A stretch of 64,000 nucleotides of DNA from Linnemannia hyalina (Eukaryota; Mortierellomycota; Mortierellomycetes; Mortierellales; Mortierellaceae), in assembly GCA_019671135.1 (NCBI GenBank), contig JAHRHY010000006.1, positions 620,001 to 684,000 on the forward strand. The letters run 5' to 3'. The notes below the pieces were generated by a model that saw nothing but the letters and a program-made list of their open reading frames with translations, was not told the origin of the DNA and searched no databases. Shown here one piece after another: positions 11,776 to 23,149 of the stretch (positions are counted from its first letter, which is position 1; each line of letters begins with the position of its first letter). The position numbers and the translations under genes are program-made.

Positions 11776-12780
11776 GACGAGAACTTACAGAGGAGGGAAG
11801 GGAACGGATGAGATAGCCATGCCAAAGTAAACAGCAACAGGGTGGAATCCAACAATCATAGGCAACTCAAAGAAAAAGTGGGAGAGCAAGACATAACGGA
11901 AGACCTTCCACTGGTTCTGAGCGGTGTTCTGGATAGTCTTTTGTTGGATCTTGTACTTTTGCAGTGAAGGGATTTGGTCGGCAATGAGGTAAGGGATGCA
12001 CCGGGCAAAGTAGATGATCTCGTGGGACACGAAGAGGAGGGCCAAGGTGACCAGGGCCTCGTTGCGGCCCTCAAACATAGACTGCCATTGTGTCTCGATG
12101 TACGACGATGTCGACGAGAGGAAAGCCGTCGTCGAGTTCCTATTGTAGCGAGAGGCGAGAGAAAAGGAGAAACGCGGGTTAGTTTGTGAGAAAGGTTGAA
12201 AGTTTAGGAAGGGTTGTGATTGTGTGTGATAAGGGTGCTTCAGGATTTGGACCGAATGACTTCTTGGTGTGAACAATGAAAAAAGAGTGTTGAGCGTTGT
12301 GTGTCGATCTGAAGTGTAGTCGCCTGTCGTAGTCGCTTGTCGTAGTCGCACAAGAATAAAAAAAGTAACAAGAATAGTGATTCGACTGTATTGCGCAGAC
12401 ATAAGTTGCTCAAAAGGCGGAAGGCGAGTAAAAAAGGGATCTTCCTTGGGGTACTGTCGCCGTATGTCGTGTAAAAGGCTCGAGTTGTAGGTGTGTTATT
12501 GCGTTTTGAATCTGCATTCCTTGGATCGATCAGTTGTTTGAATGTTTGGTTGGCTGCTGATCTGCTGATATGAAATGAATTGATCGTTCCTGAAAAATGA
12601 TGGTTGAACGGCGAAGTCAGGTCGTCCGTTGAGAATGTAGATAGGTCTTGCAAAGCGAAGGGAATGGTTCTTGCCGCTCGCTGTCGTTATTGTTTGTTCG
12701 TTTCCATTGTTCCTGACCCTGGGAAAAACAAAGAGAAGAAAGATTAAGAAAGTGTGAGTCTTGAGCGTGTATACTTACAT
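11159..12780 (-). CDS. ERG25: C-4 methylsterol oxidase (ERG25/MSMO1)
   Basis: ER-membrane di-iron oxygenase of the fatty acid hydroxylase superfamily that oxidises the C-4 methyl groups of sterol intermediates. Coding exons are 11789-12139 and 11159-11657, joined in phase 2 over an intron containing A33. The His clusters are intact: HYWAHRGLHY, KHIHKLHHE, and HHDYHHMAF. The stretch VEAHSGYDFPW and the terminal FRWWDHIFG match yeast Erg25. The lysine-rich end (KAAEAKAKKAL) may act in ER retention. The upstream acceptor at 12140 is excellent (CTAAC branch point, pyrimidine tract, AATAG) and leaves G AAC TCG as exon start. Joined to the strong donor AT|GTAAGT at 12778, it makes a split ATG and a 283-residue protein beginning MNSTTAFLSS. 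Alternatives are the internal ATG in QSMFEGR or the unspliced ATG at 12402. Enzyme identity is secure; the start is inferred. Confidence 0.9.
11741..11773. repeat. A33 homopolymer
   Basis: Thirty-three consecutive A on the plus strand, within the last ERG25 intron. In the transcript it is a U tract about 85 nt upstream of the acceptor. Confidence 0.95.
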
Positions 12781-14134
12781 GATGTGTATGTGTGTGTGTC
12801 TATGTGATAAAGGAGACTGTGTAAAGAGGGAAGTGGGAGGTGGGTATGAGAGAGGGTCGAAGTCTGAATGAGATGAAAAGAAAAAGGAAGAAAATAAAAG
12901 ATGATGATCTCGAGGAATGTGCGATGTCAAATAGTTTTTTTGGCCGGGGCGGAGTGTATTCAACAAGGAGAGGGTGGGTGAGTGTTACCATAACCCCCGA
13001 ACATGAAAGAAAGAAAAAAATCGCCTGTTTGCCAGGCCGCGAATCGAGAGGCCACAGGCGCAGACAGGCCATTTGCACGGGCTGGAAACAAGGACAAGGG
13101 AACAAGGGAACCTTTCAAAAAAACAGATATCAGCTCAGGCTGTGGCAGCCAATCAGATCGCGTCGATAGCTAACATTTGCACTCTATTCTGAACCTACGG
13201 TGGCTTATTTCTTCAATTGTTTCTTCTTCTTGATCTGATTTACCTTTGCAAGCATACCATTTGCACCCATTCATGTACCAAGAGTCTTTTTTTACCCTTT
13301 CAATAGTCTGTGCTCACCTTGATATTTTCCCGCTTCAATGATGTCTCTAATCATATTTTATTAAAAAAACGTATACATTCACTCTTTCTCTCTCTCTCTC
13401 TTCCCGGTTTCAACCTGTTCTCGGGCTTGCTTTCTTTGGCAATAATGCTGCATTGAAGCAACCAGTTGGTAAATAAATACCCATGCAGATCTCACCTCAC
13501 ACCACTTTTTTCTTCTTCTCAATTGATAGCATCAATTGGATCCAGCCTGATCAAAGACAACGACAACGACAAGAAGGGAGAGACAACGCCCACGGGTTGC
13601 TAAGTGAGTCCAACTGTTAGTCACAAACAATGTAGCCACGACCCACGACGAGTTCATCACTCCACTCTCCCGTCTTCCAATAAAATGTTGCGAAAGCCGA
13701 TCCATGGGGACACGGTCCAACACTTTGGTATGAAGTGAGGATGGAGAGGAGCCCAGTACTCGTCTATATTGATAGTACTTATCATGTACCCATGCAACCA
13801 TCTAGAATCGGCCTACGGGACACCACTCCTAGATCGCAAAAGTGACGGTGCTGTCACTCTTTTCTTGTTTGTCGCGACTTTGTGTGGCGCTTTTTTTTCT
13901 TTCTAGCGAAGTACTGAAACCAAAAGTTGCGACCAGACAGGGGTATCTTTCATGGCTGTCAGGGGTATGAGCAAACGATATTCTTTTCGCATGTGTGATT
14001 ATGAAAACAGGGGGAGGAAAAAAGAGAAAGGAGGAAAAGGAGGGGCAGGGGGAAGCTTCTGGACTTCAATTTCAGTTGCGCGCAGAATTGGTGTGGGAGA
14101 GGAAAGGTGGTGTTACGACCCAATATTTCCATTC

Positions 14135-14142
14135 TCACGTGA
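14135..14142 (+). promoter_or_regulatory. TCACGTGA palindrome (E-box, Cbf1-type)
   Basis: A perfect 8-bp palindrome about 415 bp upstream of the MTHFR start. In yeasts TCACGTG is bound by Cbf1 with Met4/Met28 at methionine genes. Binding here is inferred. Confidence 0.45.
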
Positions 14143-14535
14143 AGGTATGATGAGCGATCGCACGGATTAAACTGCCACGCCAAGATCAGAAAATGAAGAC
14201 TGTACTTTTGATCGCAATCGAACAAAGAGAGCAAAGGCAGGGACTTGGTCAATCCAGCCTATCAGACTTGATTTCCTGTCAACCTCTTGTCTTTGTGGCT
14301 AGAGCCTATATCTACTCCCTCTTTCCTCTTTTCTTCTTTTCTTCTTTTCTTTTCTCACTCTCCTCTCCTCTTTTTCCTCTTTTTCCTCGCTCGAGTCTCA
14401 AACCAACTCATCCCTCATTCCTCATCCCTCACATACCTCTTCTCTCGGATCACCTCATCACCCTTCCACCTTTTTTCTTTCAGCTTTCCTCTTTTTCCGA
14501 CCTGAACTCTTATCGTTTCTCACTTATTCCCAAAA

Positions 14536-14541
14536 CACGTG
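14536..14541 (+). promoter_or_regulatory. CACGTG E-box next to MTHFR start
   Basis: A second CACGTG core, 17 bp before the MTHFR ATG, so it may lie in the leader. Pairing with the site at 14135 makes chance less likely, but no transcription start is known. Confidence 0.35.
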
Positions 14542-14557
14542 AAGTTGCATACACTCA

Positions 14558-17500
14558 ATGAAGATTATCGACCGCATCAAGAAGGGCCAGGAGGAAGGCC
14601 GTCCTCTCTTCTCCTTTGAATACTTCTCTCCCAGGACCGCCCAGGTATAATATTAACGACGGACACTACATACACTTGGAATGATATATATGTGTCATGA
14701 ATGAATGAAGACGTGCTTCTATTTTTCTTATTCCGCTCGAAAAGGTTGCAGGGATCATACATACCGACAGAACAAATAGAGTGAGAGAAGGAAGATCTAT
14801 GGGATATTTTTTAGATAGTTTGTGACTCAGCTCAATGAGCACAAGTCTGGACGAAAAAAAGGGACGGGCAAACCGGACAGGACGGACGTCTCTTACACTC
14901 TATTCCCCACCCAATTCTTAAACACCCCTCCTCCTTCAACCACCAACGCCAGCAGGACACAGGAAACAAACAAACAACTATTACCAATTGAGTCAGAAAC
15001 GGGGGTAAGCGATGGCCCACCGACCTCCGGAACCAACGCCCCAGTCATCATCATCATCAATTGTCAGGATTCTTAGCCAACAAACATCCAATGTTCAAGT
15101 TCCTTATGTCTTTCATCCATGAGTAACCACAGAAGACTGAGATGGAAGAGTTGTTTTTTGTGATAGTGGAGGATCAAAACCCCGACCTTGCATGGAATCA
15201 TTATCACAGGAATCGCTCTTTTTTTTTTTTTGTTCTGGACAGAAAGGAACGAGCCATGTTATGCGTCCTCCTAAATTTCTTTCTTCGCTTGGTTTTTTTT
15301 TGTGGTGGGGTTGGTTGCAGGAAACAAAAGAGAGTTCTGGTCAAGCGTGCTCAATTTTCTTTGTTTTCACGCGCGGATGGGGAAAAGGATGTATACAACG
15401 ACAGAAAAAATCCCCTCTCTTGCATTGCATTATGTTGCTGCTCGTGCTTTATCTCGTCATCATCACCTCACTCTCCTCCTCCACACTGACAGACACACAG
15501 ACAGGAACACACACTCACACGGATGAATTAACAAAAGGGGAGGGCGAGAGGGAGATGAGATAGAGGGGAATGGGTCTAACTAGCGACAGGAAAAATAATG
15601 CAACCGTCTGTGGAAAGAGGAGGGAGGAGGGAGTGAGGGGAGATTGTCCTTATCGATGAGAAAGACAGGACTTGCCTGAGTTGCTGTTCCTGTTTGCTGT
15701 TGCATGTGTTAGTGTGAACTGATCCAAAATTACCCCACGAACTCACATATACAATGACCGAACAAGACCCACTAATTAAAATCCGCCCTTGCCTCACGAT
15801 GGCTATTGCACTATTATTGTAGGGTATGGTCAACTTGCACGACCGCATCGAGAGAATGTGCTACCTTGGACCCGAATTCATCGATATCACTTGGGGCGCC
15901 GGCGGTTCCCGTCCTGCCGCAACTCTCGAGGTCGTGTCGAATGCCCAGAAGGTCTACGGTGTCGAGACTTGTATGCACTTGATCTGCACCAACAACCCCA
16001 CCGACAAGATTGACAAGGCTCTCAGCGTAAGTGTGAAAATCACAACAAGACAGCAGGAGTGATGGGGCAAACAGAACCTAGAAGTTGAAGGTCGTTTATT
16101 TTTTGTGCCTGGGAAATGACAAGAGAGGCATTGGACTGTCCTGTAGGAAACCTTGATTGTTGCGACGGTCGCATGGTCACACCATCGCCCCATTCACTGC
16201 TCTCATTGGACAATACTCAGATCTCGTCTTCATTGACCACTACTTTCGCTGCTTGAACTTGGCAAAAATTAGCAGTCGCACTCACTCCTTCACCACCCAC
16301 AGCCCCGAATGTACTAACCAAAACGCTCTTTTTATTTTCCCCCAATTTTTTCATTGACCGATCTTCGGTGTTACAGGAGGCACGCGCATGTGGCAACCAA
16401 AACATCTTGGCCCTGCGTGGTGACCCACCCCACGGGCAATCGGAGTGGACCGCCTGCGAGGGCGGTCTCAACTACGCCGCTGACTTGGTTCGCTACATCC
16501 GTAAGACCCACGGCGACCACTTTGGCATTGGTGTGGCTGGCTACCCCGAGAAGCACCCCGAGTCGGCTACGATGAAGGAAGACCTGAAGTTCCTCAAGGA
16601 GAAGGTCGACGCTGGTGCAGACTTCATTGTCACCCAGTTGTTCTTTGATGTCCCCATGTTTCTGGACTGGGTCCGTCAGTGTCGCGAGGCTGGCATCCAC
16701 TGCCCCATCATCCCTGGTGTCATGCCCATCCAAGCCTACGCTAGTTTCAAGAAGAACATTGTCGGCGTCAGTGTTCCCCAGTGGATTCTCGACGGCATTG
16801 AGCCCATCAAGGTATGACAGCAACTGAGACGATTTTTTTGGTGAAAAGAGCAAGAAAAAAAAAGATGAAGCATGCACGATTAGTAATCAAGGATGAACAT
16901 CATTACTGACCCAACGCACTGTCATCCCCTCACCTAATAGAATGATGATCAAGCGATTCGTGCGTTTGGTGTGGAGGTCGGTATCAAGATGACTCTGGAG
17001 CTGATTGAGGGCGGCGCTTGCGGCATCCACTACTACACCTTCAACCTCGAGCGCAGCACTCGCTTGATTCTCGAAGGCGCTGGCTTGGTCAACAAAACTG
17101 ACTACATCAAGAAGAACATGCCATGGCGATCGAGCTTCGACGAGAAGCGCAAGGAGGAGTCCGTCCGCCCCATCTTCTGGTCAAACCGTGCCAAGTCGTA
17201 CATCAGTCGCACGGATGCCTGGGACGAGTTCCCTAACGGACGCTGGGGAGACTCCCGGTCGCCCGCCTACGGAGATCTGGATCGCTATGGTGTGTACTTG
17301 AAATACACCTCGGACGAGGCAATCCAACACTGGGGTTCGCCCAGCGCCCTGCAGGACATTTGTCGACTCTTTGTCAGGTACTGTACAGGTGAGACCTTGA
17401 CCCTGCCATGGAGTGACCAGGCCCTGGCATTGGAGTCTGGAACCATCAAGGAGCGCCTCATCGAGCTGAACTCGGCCGGATACCTCACCATCAACTCCCA

Positions 17501-18203
17501 GCCTGCCGTCAATGGAGCCAAGAGTGACGACAAGATCTTTGGATGGGGACCCAAGGGTGGCTATGTTTACCAGAAGGTACGCTATTTTGTTTTCTTTCAC
17601 TCTGCAACCATTTTATCTGATTGGAATGTCCAACTTTTTTACTAACGTGTCTATGCTTATCTTGTGAACGATTAGGCTTATTTAGAGTTCTTTGTGTCGC
17701 CCGAGACTTTGGAGAAGCTCAAGCAGCGCATGAGCAAGTTCCCCAACTTCACCTACAACGCCATGAACAAGGCCGGCGACCTCCACACCAACACCAACGG
17801 CAGCAAGCCCAACGCCGTCACTTGGGGCGTCTTCCCCGGTCGCGAGGTCGTCCAGCCCACCATTGTCGAGTTGGCGAGCTTTGACGCATGGAAGGATGAG
17901 GCGTTTGCCCTATGGGAGCAGTGGTCCCGCTGCTACCCTCAGCAGTCCAAGCCTCGTGAGTTGTTGAACGAGCTGGGCCAGACCTGGTACCTGGTCAACG
18001 TTGTTAACAACGACTACCACGAGAAGGAGGGCATCTTCGAGATCTTCAAGGAGGACGTCATTGCCGCCCAACAGCAGCAGCAGGCTGACGTTCAGGCAGA
18101 GGCGGCAATTGCGGCCAAGCTTCAAAGTGTTACCATCTCGGCTTCGGAGGCTGTCGCTCCCCAGGTTCAGGCTATTGCCGTCGCCGAGGCTGTCATGGCC
18201 TAA
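14558..18203 (+). CDS. MET13: Methylenetetrahydrofolate reductase
   Basis: Reduces 5,10-methylene-THF to 5-methyl-THF for methionine synthesis, using FAD and NAD(P)H. Five exons (14558-14644, 15823-16026, 16377-16811, 16941-17576, 17676-18203) are all joined in phase 0 and give 629 residues, normal for the eukaryotic two-domain enzyme. The first intron is unusually long (1,178 nt). The N-terminal catalytic barrel shows FSFEYFSPRTAQG, TWGAGGSRPAATLE, MHLICTN, NILALRGDPPHGQ and DFIVTQLFFDVP. The C-terminal half is the regulatory domain known to bind S-adenosylmethionine in eukaryotic homologues (NGRWGDSRSPAYGD, VTWGVFPGREVVQPT, YLVNVVNNDYHE). A Gln-rich, Ala/Val-rich tail is added at the end. 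Fungi often carry two paralogues (Met12 and Met13); I cannot tell which this is. AATAAA lies at 18558-18563. Confidence 0.93.
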
Positions 18204-19196
18204 AGGAAGTGTGTTGGATTCGAACACAATAGGATGTGCCTCCCCTTCCGCTTGTTCAGAGGAAAAAACGTTGCCTTATTTTTCTTCCCTTCTCACCAGC
18301 TTTCTTTTCCCTCTTTTTCATTTTCTTCCGTTTCATTTGTTTTCCTTTTCTTCGTTTTCGTTTCCGCTACCTTTGTAATCCCCCCTCCCTGTTCAACACA
18401 GGATACCCCTACACTATGCTTGTATAGTTTATTCTTTTCTCTTTTTTTTCCATTTGTATTGTATGACGCTTGTTCAACACACCCTGTACATAAACACCCC
18501 CACTGCTCTCCTCACCTTTTTACATCACATCTCGCTGCTTTAGAAACTGACAAAGAAAATAAAACGCGAAGATAGACTACTACTCGTATGGTGCAAGGTG
18601 TCAATGGACGAATAGAGGTTGTGGGCTGCCTTTTTTGAGTGCAAAGGAAGAAAAAGTTAGACAGAAAAGTACAGTGCATCTTGATGTCTTTGCAGTGGAA
18701 TCAATATTTTCTTGATGTTGTTGAAATTAGTGGCGTTCAAGTATCTGATCATAACGCGAACAATGTCTCATGTTTATTTTTCGCGTTACTGATGGTCATG
18801 AGGAGTGATGATAAAGGATTTGCCCATTTTCTTCTGTCGAGTAGAGTGCTAACTTGTTCAGAAGCAGAAACACAAGGGCGTATTAGTGCTATCATGCGGA
18901 TACAACAAGAAAAGCATAGGTGTTGTCATGCAAATACAAAAGAGGATTGGCTTCCCGTCTTCCCGTCCATAGTTGTAAAAGGCGAAGGCCGATGTGCCAC
19001 CAGCACTGCATAAAAAAATAGCAACTTCTCTCACTTCCTGTCCCCTGGTTACCTCTTTCCTCTCCTGTAAAATCTTTTCTTGCCAATCCTTCCTTCTTTC
19101 ATCCTTATTGCAAAGAGATTCACTCATCACTGTCCTTCCCTTCCTCCTCATTACCAACATTACCCACTTACCATCACCACAGCTCAATTGTAAACA
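18204..19196. other. Intergenic, MTHFR 3' end to next promoter
   Basis: It holds the CT-rich MTHFR 3' UTR with AATAAA at 18558, then AT-rich sequence, then a TATA-like ATAAAAAAATA at 19010 followed by a CT-rich leader. No gene is visible. Confidence 0.55.
19010..19020 (+). promoter_or_regulatory. TATA-like element
   Basis: ATAAAAAAATA lies about 190 bp before the first coding-like exon of the 19.2-22.2 kb gene and is followed by a CT-rich leader. Assignment by position only. Confidence 0.35.
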
Positions 19197-22179
19197 TTGT
19201 CTAACGTCCACCAATCCTTCCGACAAGGACCCACTGGCGACCTCGTCTGCCTCGAAGTCCATGACGAACCCGAGACCAACCAGCCTGTCATCTACTGGGA
19301 CGACATTACGGCCGTCTTTCCCGCTGTCAAGCATGTCAAGAACGGTCCGGCTATTGTATCCTTTGCGCGTAATAAGCAGCGTCAATGGTAAAAGTAAAAT
19401 ACAATTTATAGCAGAGTTCTTTCCTAACAAGATATGCGTATTTTTGACATCGATGCTCACCTTCGCCTCGTTTTTCTTTGCTGTGGGCAAATAGGTGTGA
19501 GCCTCGGTGTATCAGGCACTACCCTGGCGACGTCTTGCAAGTGGTCGATGTCGGTCCAAGTAATGGTGACCTTCAGTCTTCTGCTACCCCTGAACCATCC
19601 ATATGCTTCCCGGCCCTGCTTTCCCAGTCCTTCCCGCCGCCCCTGTCCCAGCCATCGCACCAGCAAGGTCTTTGGAAGATATAAGCACTGACCACCATTT
19701 TAGTCTCGACTCACTGGTTCTCTACGACACAACCACAGCATCGGCCTCCTCGCCTGTCACTGCTGTTGTTGCTGCCACATCGCCAACTCAGAACCAAGCC
19801 TTGAAACGTGCCCAGACCATGCTCCTCACTTCCTCGCCGCGGCTCCTTGACTTTGAGACGTCTGCACGATCAGGTGTCATCGCCAAAGCCGATGCCATTG
19901 TCCAAGGAAACCTGGTCATCCAGCAGGGCATCCAGGTCATCCAAGCCGAACTGAAGGAAAACTTCCCAGCCCTGAGGTCAGAGATTGCCAGAAACACTGC
20001 CCTTCAACAAGATCTTGCTATTGTCCAGCAAGAAATGTTGAAACTGCAGGAGCGCTCGATCAGGATGCAGCAAGAGGCCCTCGACCGTCTTGCCCTGATC
20101 CAGAACAAGGTCGCCGCCATCATGACCCAGAACTACGAGTTACATGAGTATCCAATCCCACGCCTGTTTATTGTCTTGCCCAAGGAGAGTATCAGCATGA
20201 CCGAGATTCTAGGACGAGGAATCAAGAACCTATTCGCCGATCAGTTCACGCTTTATTTCCTTTGCGAGTGCGGTGAGCATACTAAGTCAGTTGACGGTCA
20301 ACCCACCAACCTCAACCTCAAGCACGAGATCCACATCGCCCGCCACGAGGGATACGACATCGACCGCCCGACAGAGTTCTTCGACAAGTACGAGTCGTAC
20401 ATCCTCACGCTACTCCAGATGCTCAAGTACGGCGTCACTATCGCCGGTGTTGTTGTTCCGCCGTTGGGTCACCTCAACATTGTGGATGCCGTGGAAGGGA
20501 CGCTTGGCGGCATTAACACAGTCCTGCAGGATCTCGGACCAAAGGTTGACAGTTCGATCGCCTACATAGAGGGTTTGATAGGAGCCCATAGCCATCTGGT
20601 GTCCTATGATTCATGTTCGACTTCCACGGGTCTGGGTGGACTGGAGGCATTGGAAGGCGCAGATCTCCGACAACTGGAGTCATTTCTGAAAACCAAGGAC
20701 GAGGGTCGAGTGCTCGGAAACCTGTACAGGATCGTCACGTCAGATGGTCATGTCAAGTGGGTCTGTCTCGATCACTACCACGAAAACTACCGCGCCAAGT
20801 CGACGCAAGATCTCAGGGATGCCGTGCAAGCGGCCGAAGATGGATTGTACGATGAGGCCACTGGCAGCGTCCGCGTCGAGCTCCGTACTCCGATCGCCGC
20901 GAGGAGTTTTTACTCGGTCCTTACGTACTCCCGTTCCGTGCAGTGCCTGAATATAACTCTCTGTTGGGCCCCTTCTAGGCAGGACCTCCGAGATCTCGGC
21001 GACACCATCAAATCGACAAACATCGTCGAGATCACGATCAGGAAGTCTCCTAGCGGAACACCACTTTCTGATGTTTTCAACCGTGGTCGACGACTAGACC
21101 CTCTTCTTCAAATGATGTCTGGTGGCAACATTCAGTCTTTTCGTTTGTGGGGTTGGGACGAAGGCTTCCTAGAGTGCAGCGGCATTTTACCGACGACGTT
21201 CACTGTCCGGAGACTCCATATCTGGCATGAGAAGAATTGGCTAAAGAGTATTCCTCGTCTTATAAGCACCCTGCAAGCCAGTTCCCTATTGTCGGAACTT
21301 ACAGTCGAAGAAGTTAACGTCGACAAGGTTGTGGGCCCACTCTTGTCGGCATTGGAGAGGGCCAAGCTGCCGCGGGCATTAAAAGTGGCTATCGGACTCG
21401 AACAAGAGTACTATTCCTTCGCATCCTTCGAGATCGACGCATTCACAGGCATGGCCCGACCAACTTATCTGCAATACGACAGTAACAAACACACAGAGAT
21501 ACTCTACCATCCCTTGCTTCGACAGGTCCGCATTCATCACCAACATGGACTCACTGTACTTCTCCAAAATCTTCGTATATGTGTCAAGAACAACTCTGGT
21601 CTGCAGAGCATCAAGGTTGTGTGCGCCCAGGAGGACTCCATCAACTGGTTGCAGGCTTTCCATAGAGTGTTCGCCGACTATCCTCAACAAACACCTCGGC
21701 TCATTTTCATAAATAGCAATGACACCTCAACAGTGACATCAACCACCAGCAACATTCAGGACCTTTTAACAACTGCCATCCACTTACATGGATTCAGCAA
21801 TGACTACCTATCGGCAGGCTATCTCGGCACTATTCAAGACGACTGGGCATTCACGGCCGACATATTGGTTTTGAAACCCGACACAACGCCAACAAATATC
21901 GCGGTCTTATCAGAGTTCCTTCAAAAAAGACCAGTCCGGCTAAACTTTTCAGTTCTAAAGCTGACGCTTCGTGCCTCTTCGACTCCTGCTACCGTACCAG
22001 CTCTCATCAAGCTCATCAAGGAATCCAGTGCAATGAAGGATACGGAGTTCGCGTTGGATGTGGATTACGGAGATTGGATGAGCCGTCTCATCAATGCCTC
22101 TCGCCATGTCGCAGTTCAACGCCTTGCCAATCTCAACTCATATCTGGAAAGCAATCTCTCACAATACGATTTTTTTTAA
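19197..22179 (+). CDS. Large protein of an expanded Mortierellaceae family; function unknown
   Basis: Three exons (19197-19387, 19495-19559, 19628-22179) with consistent phases encode about 935 residues. The first exon has no in-frame ATG. It opens with TTG directly after an in-frame TAA, so the start is uncertain (near-cognate start, missing upstream exon, or mutated start). In order: a short globular segment (GDLVCLEVHDEPE, YWDDITAVFPAVK), a CxxxCIRHYPGDV segment, a Ser/Thr/Pro linker, a heptad-like coiled coil (about residue 170-265), then a conserved-looking core (IPRLFIVLPKE, YFLCECGEHTKS, DRPTEFFDKYESYILTLLQM, GHVKWVCLDHYHENY). The last 400 or so residues are irregular Leu-rich repeat-like sequence. 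I associate this architecture with proteins highly multiplied in Mortierellaceae and loosely with the C-terminal part of Roco/MFHAS1-type proteins. I see no catalytic or nucleotide-binding motif. Confidence 0.7.
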
Positions 22180-22199
22180 CCTTCCATGTGAAACGTAAA

Positions 22200-22958
22200 A
22201 GTGGATTGAAACCCCCAGAATAAAGCATTGGGGAGACGACAGACAGAACCTCTTTCCAGATGGCGACGGCGATGAGGATGATGATGAAAGATCATCTTTG
22301 CTCTGGGAAATAGGTGGAGGTGACAAAACGTGATCGGCTGCCAGAAATAATCCGAATCTCGAGCTTCAGCGTCTCCAAGGCAGGACACCCAAACAGCATC
22401 CTGAACTGGAACAGGTACGCGATCTCGCTTTCCAGAACGGGGGGGGGGGGGGGGGGAGAGGGAAAGGGGGTCAGACAAGGGAGGTATCAGTTCCATGTTC
22501 ACTGTGATCGCAAAATCATCCTTCCGTCTGTTGCACCTTCCCCTGTTTCTAATCCTGTCTCTGCCTTCTCCCGCTGGTTGTTGTGAATATTTGGATCGCT
22601 TAGCATGCCATAGGACTGGTAGGTCTCGTTGACAGGCGGAATAAATCCTACAATGTCGTCAACTCCTTGCTGGTGATGTATTCCACTGCTTTGCTGTTAA
22701 GAGGCAATGATCCAAGAGACTTGAGCAACATGCAAGTGATCAGTGTGTCCTCGTGATGCTCTTTGATATAATTTATCCTTGCTTGTTGTAACAAAAGGCT
22801 TGCCGGAAGTGGGCTCGGTATATGTACGGGAGGGCGACAGAGGCAATGTATTTGTTCATAGTGAGGAGGGCGGCTAATGAGGAGACACGTTCGGCATCGT
22901 CAAGGGCTGGGAGAATGTGTTGGAGGCATTCTAGGGGCAGGTGAGTGAGTGAGTCCAT
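22200..22958 (-). pseudogene. F-box/LRR gene relic
   Basis: A 61-codon open frame from ATG at 22958 encodes an F-box-like N-terminus (LTHLPLECLQHILPALDD, LAALLTMNKYIASVALPYIY) and stops abruptly at TAA. Farther along the same strand are coding-like pieces in shifted frames: EDTLITCMLLKSLGSL (about 22740-22690), GVDDIVGFIPPVNETYQSY (about 22665-22610), and an LRR-like MLFGCPALETLKLEIRIISG (about 22420-22340). A G18 run interrupts the last region. This matches a collapsed F-box protein with C-terminal Leu-rich repeats. I found no splice pattern that restores a frame. Confidence 0.55.
22439..22456. repeat. G18 homopolymer
   Basis: Eighteen consecutive G on the plus strand within the F-box relic. 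Confidence 0.9.
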
Positions 22959-23149
22959 GAAGTGATTGAACTATGAAGGAAAAGCAAGGGTGTTTTTAGA
23001 ATGAAGGATGTGAAAAGGTCTCAGACACGTTCATCATTGAACTTCTAGATCCATAAGCGAACAAAAAAAATGGTAGTAAAAAAGTGAAATATCTATGTTT
23101 TATGTCGACGGTTTGCTGTTGAGGCGAGAAGGGGTATTTGAAGATGATG

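Larger units (their letters stand above)
12781..14557. other. Divergent promoter region, ERG25 / MTHFR
   Basis: This 1.8-kb gap separates the ERG25 leader (minus) from MTHFR (plus). It contains a CCAAT box near 13147, TCACGTGA at 14135 and CACGTG at 14536, and from about 14310 a CT-rich stretch typical of sense-strand leaders here. The minus-strand open frame at 13532-13801 has no recognisable domain, so I do not call it. Confidence 0.6.

Noticed and set aside
11785..12402. Continuous minus-strand frame from ATG 12402 into the ERG25 exon, giving a long N-terminus
   Set aside because: The extra sequence is low-complexity and contains a textbook branch point, pyrimidine tract and acceptor; Erg25 proteins lack such an extension.
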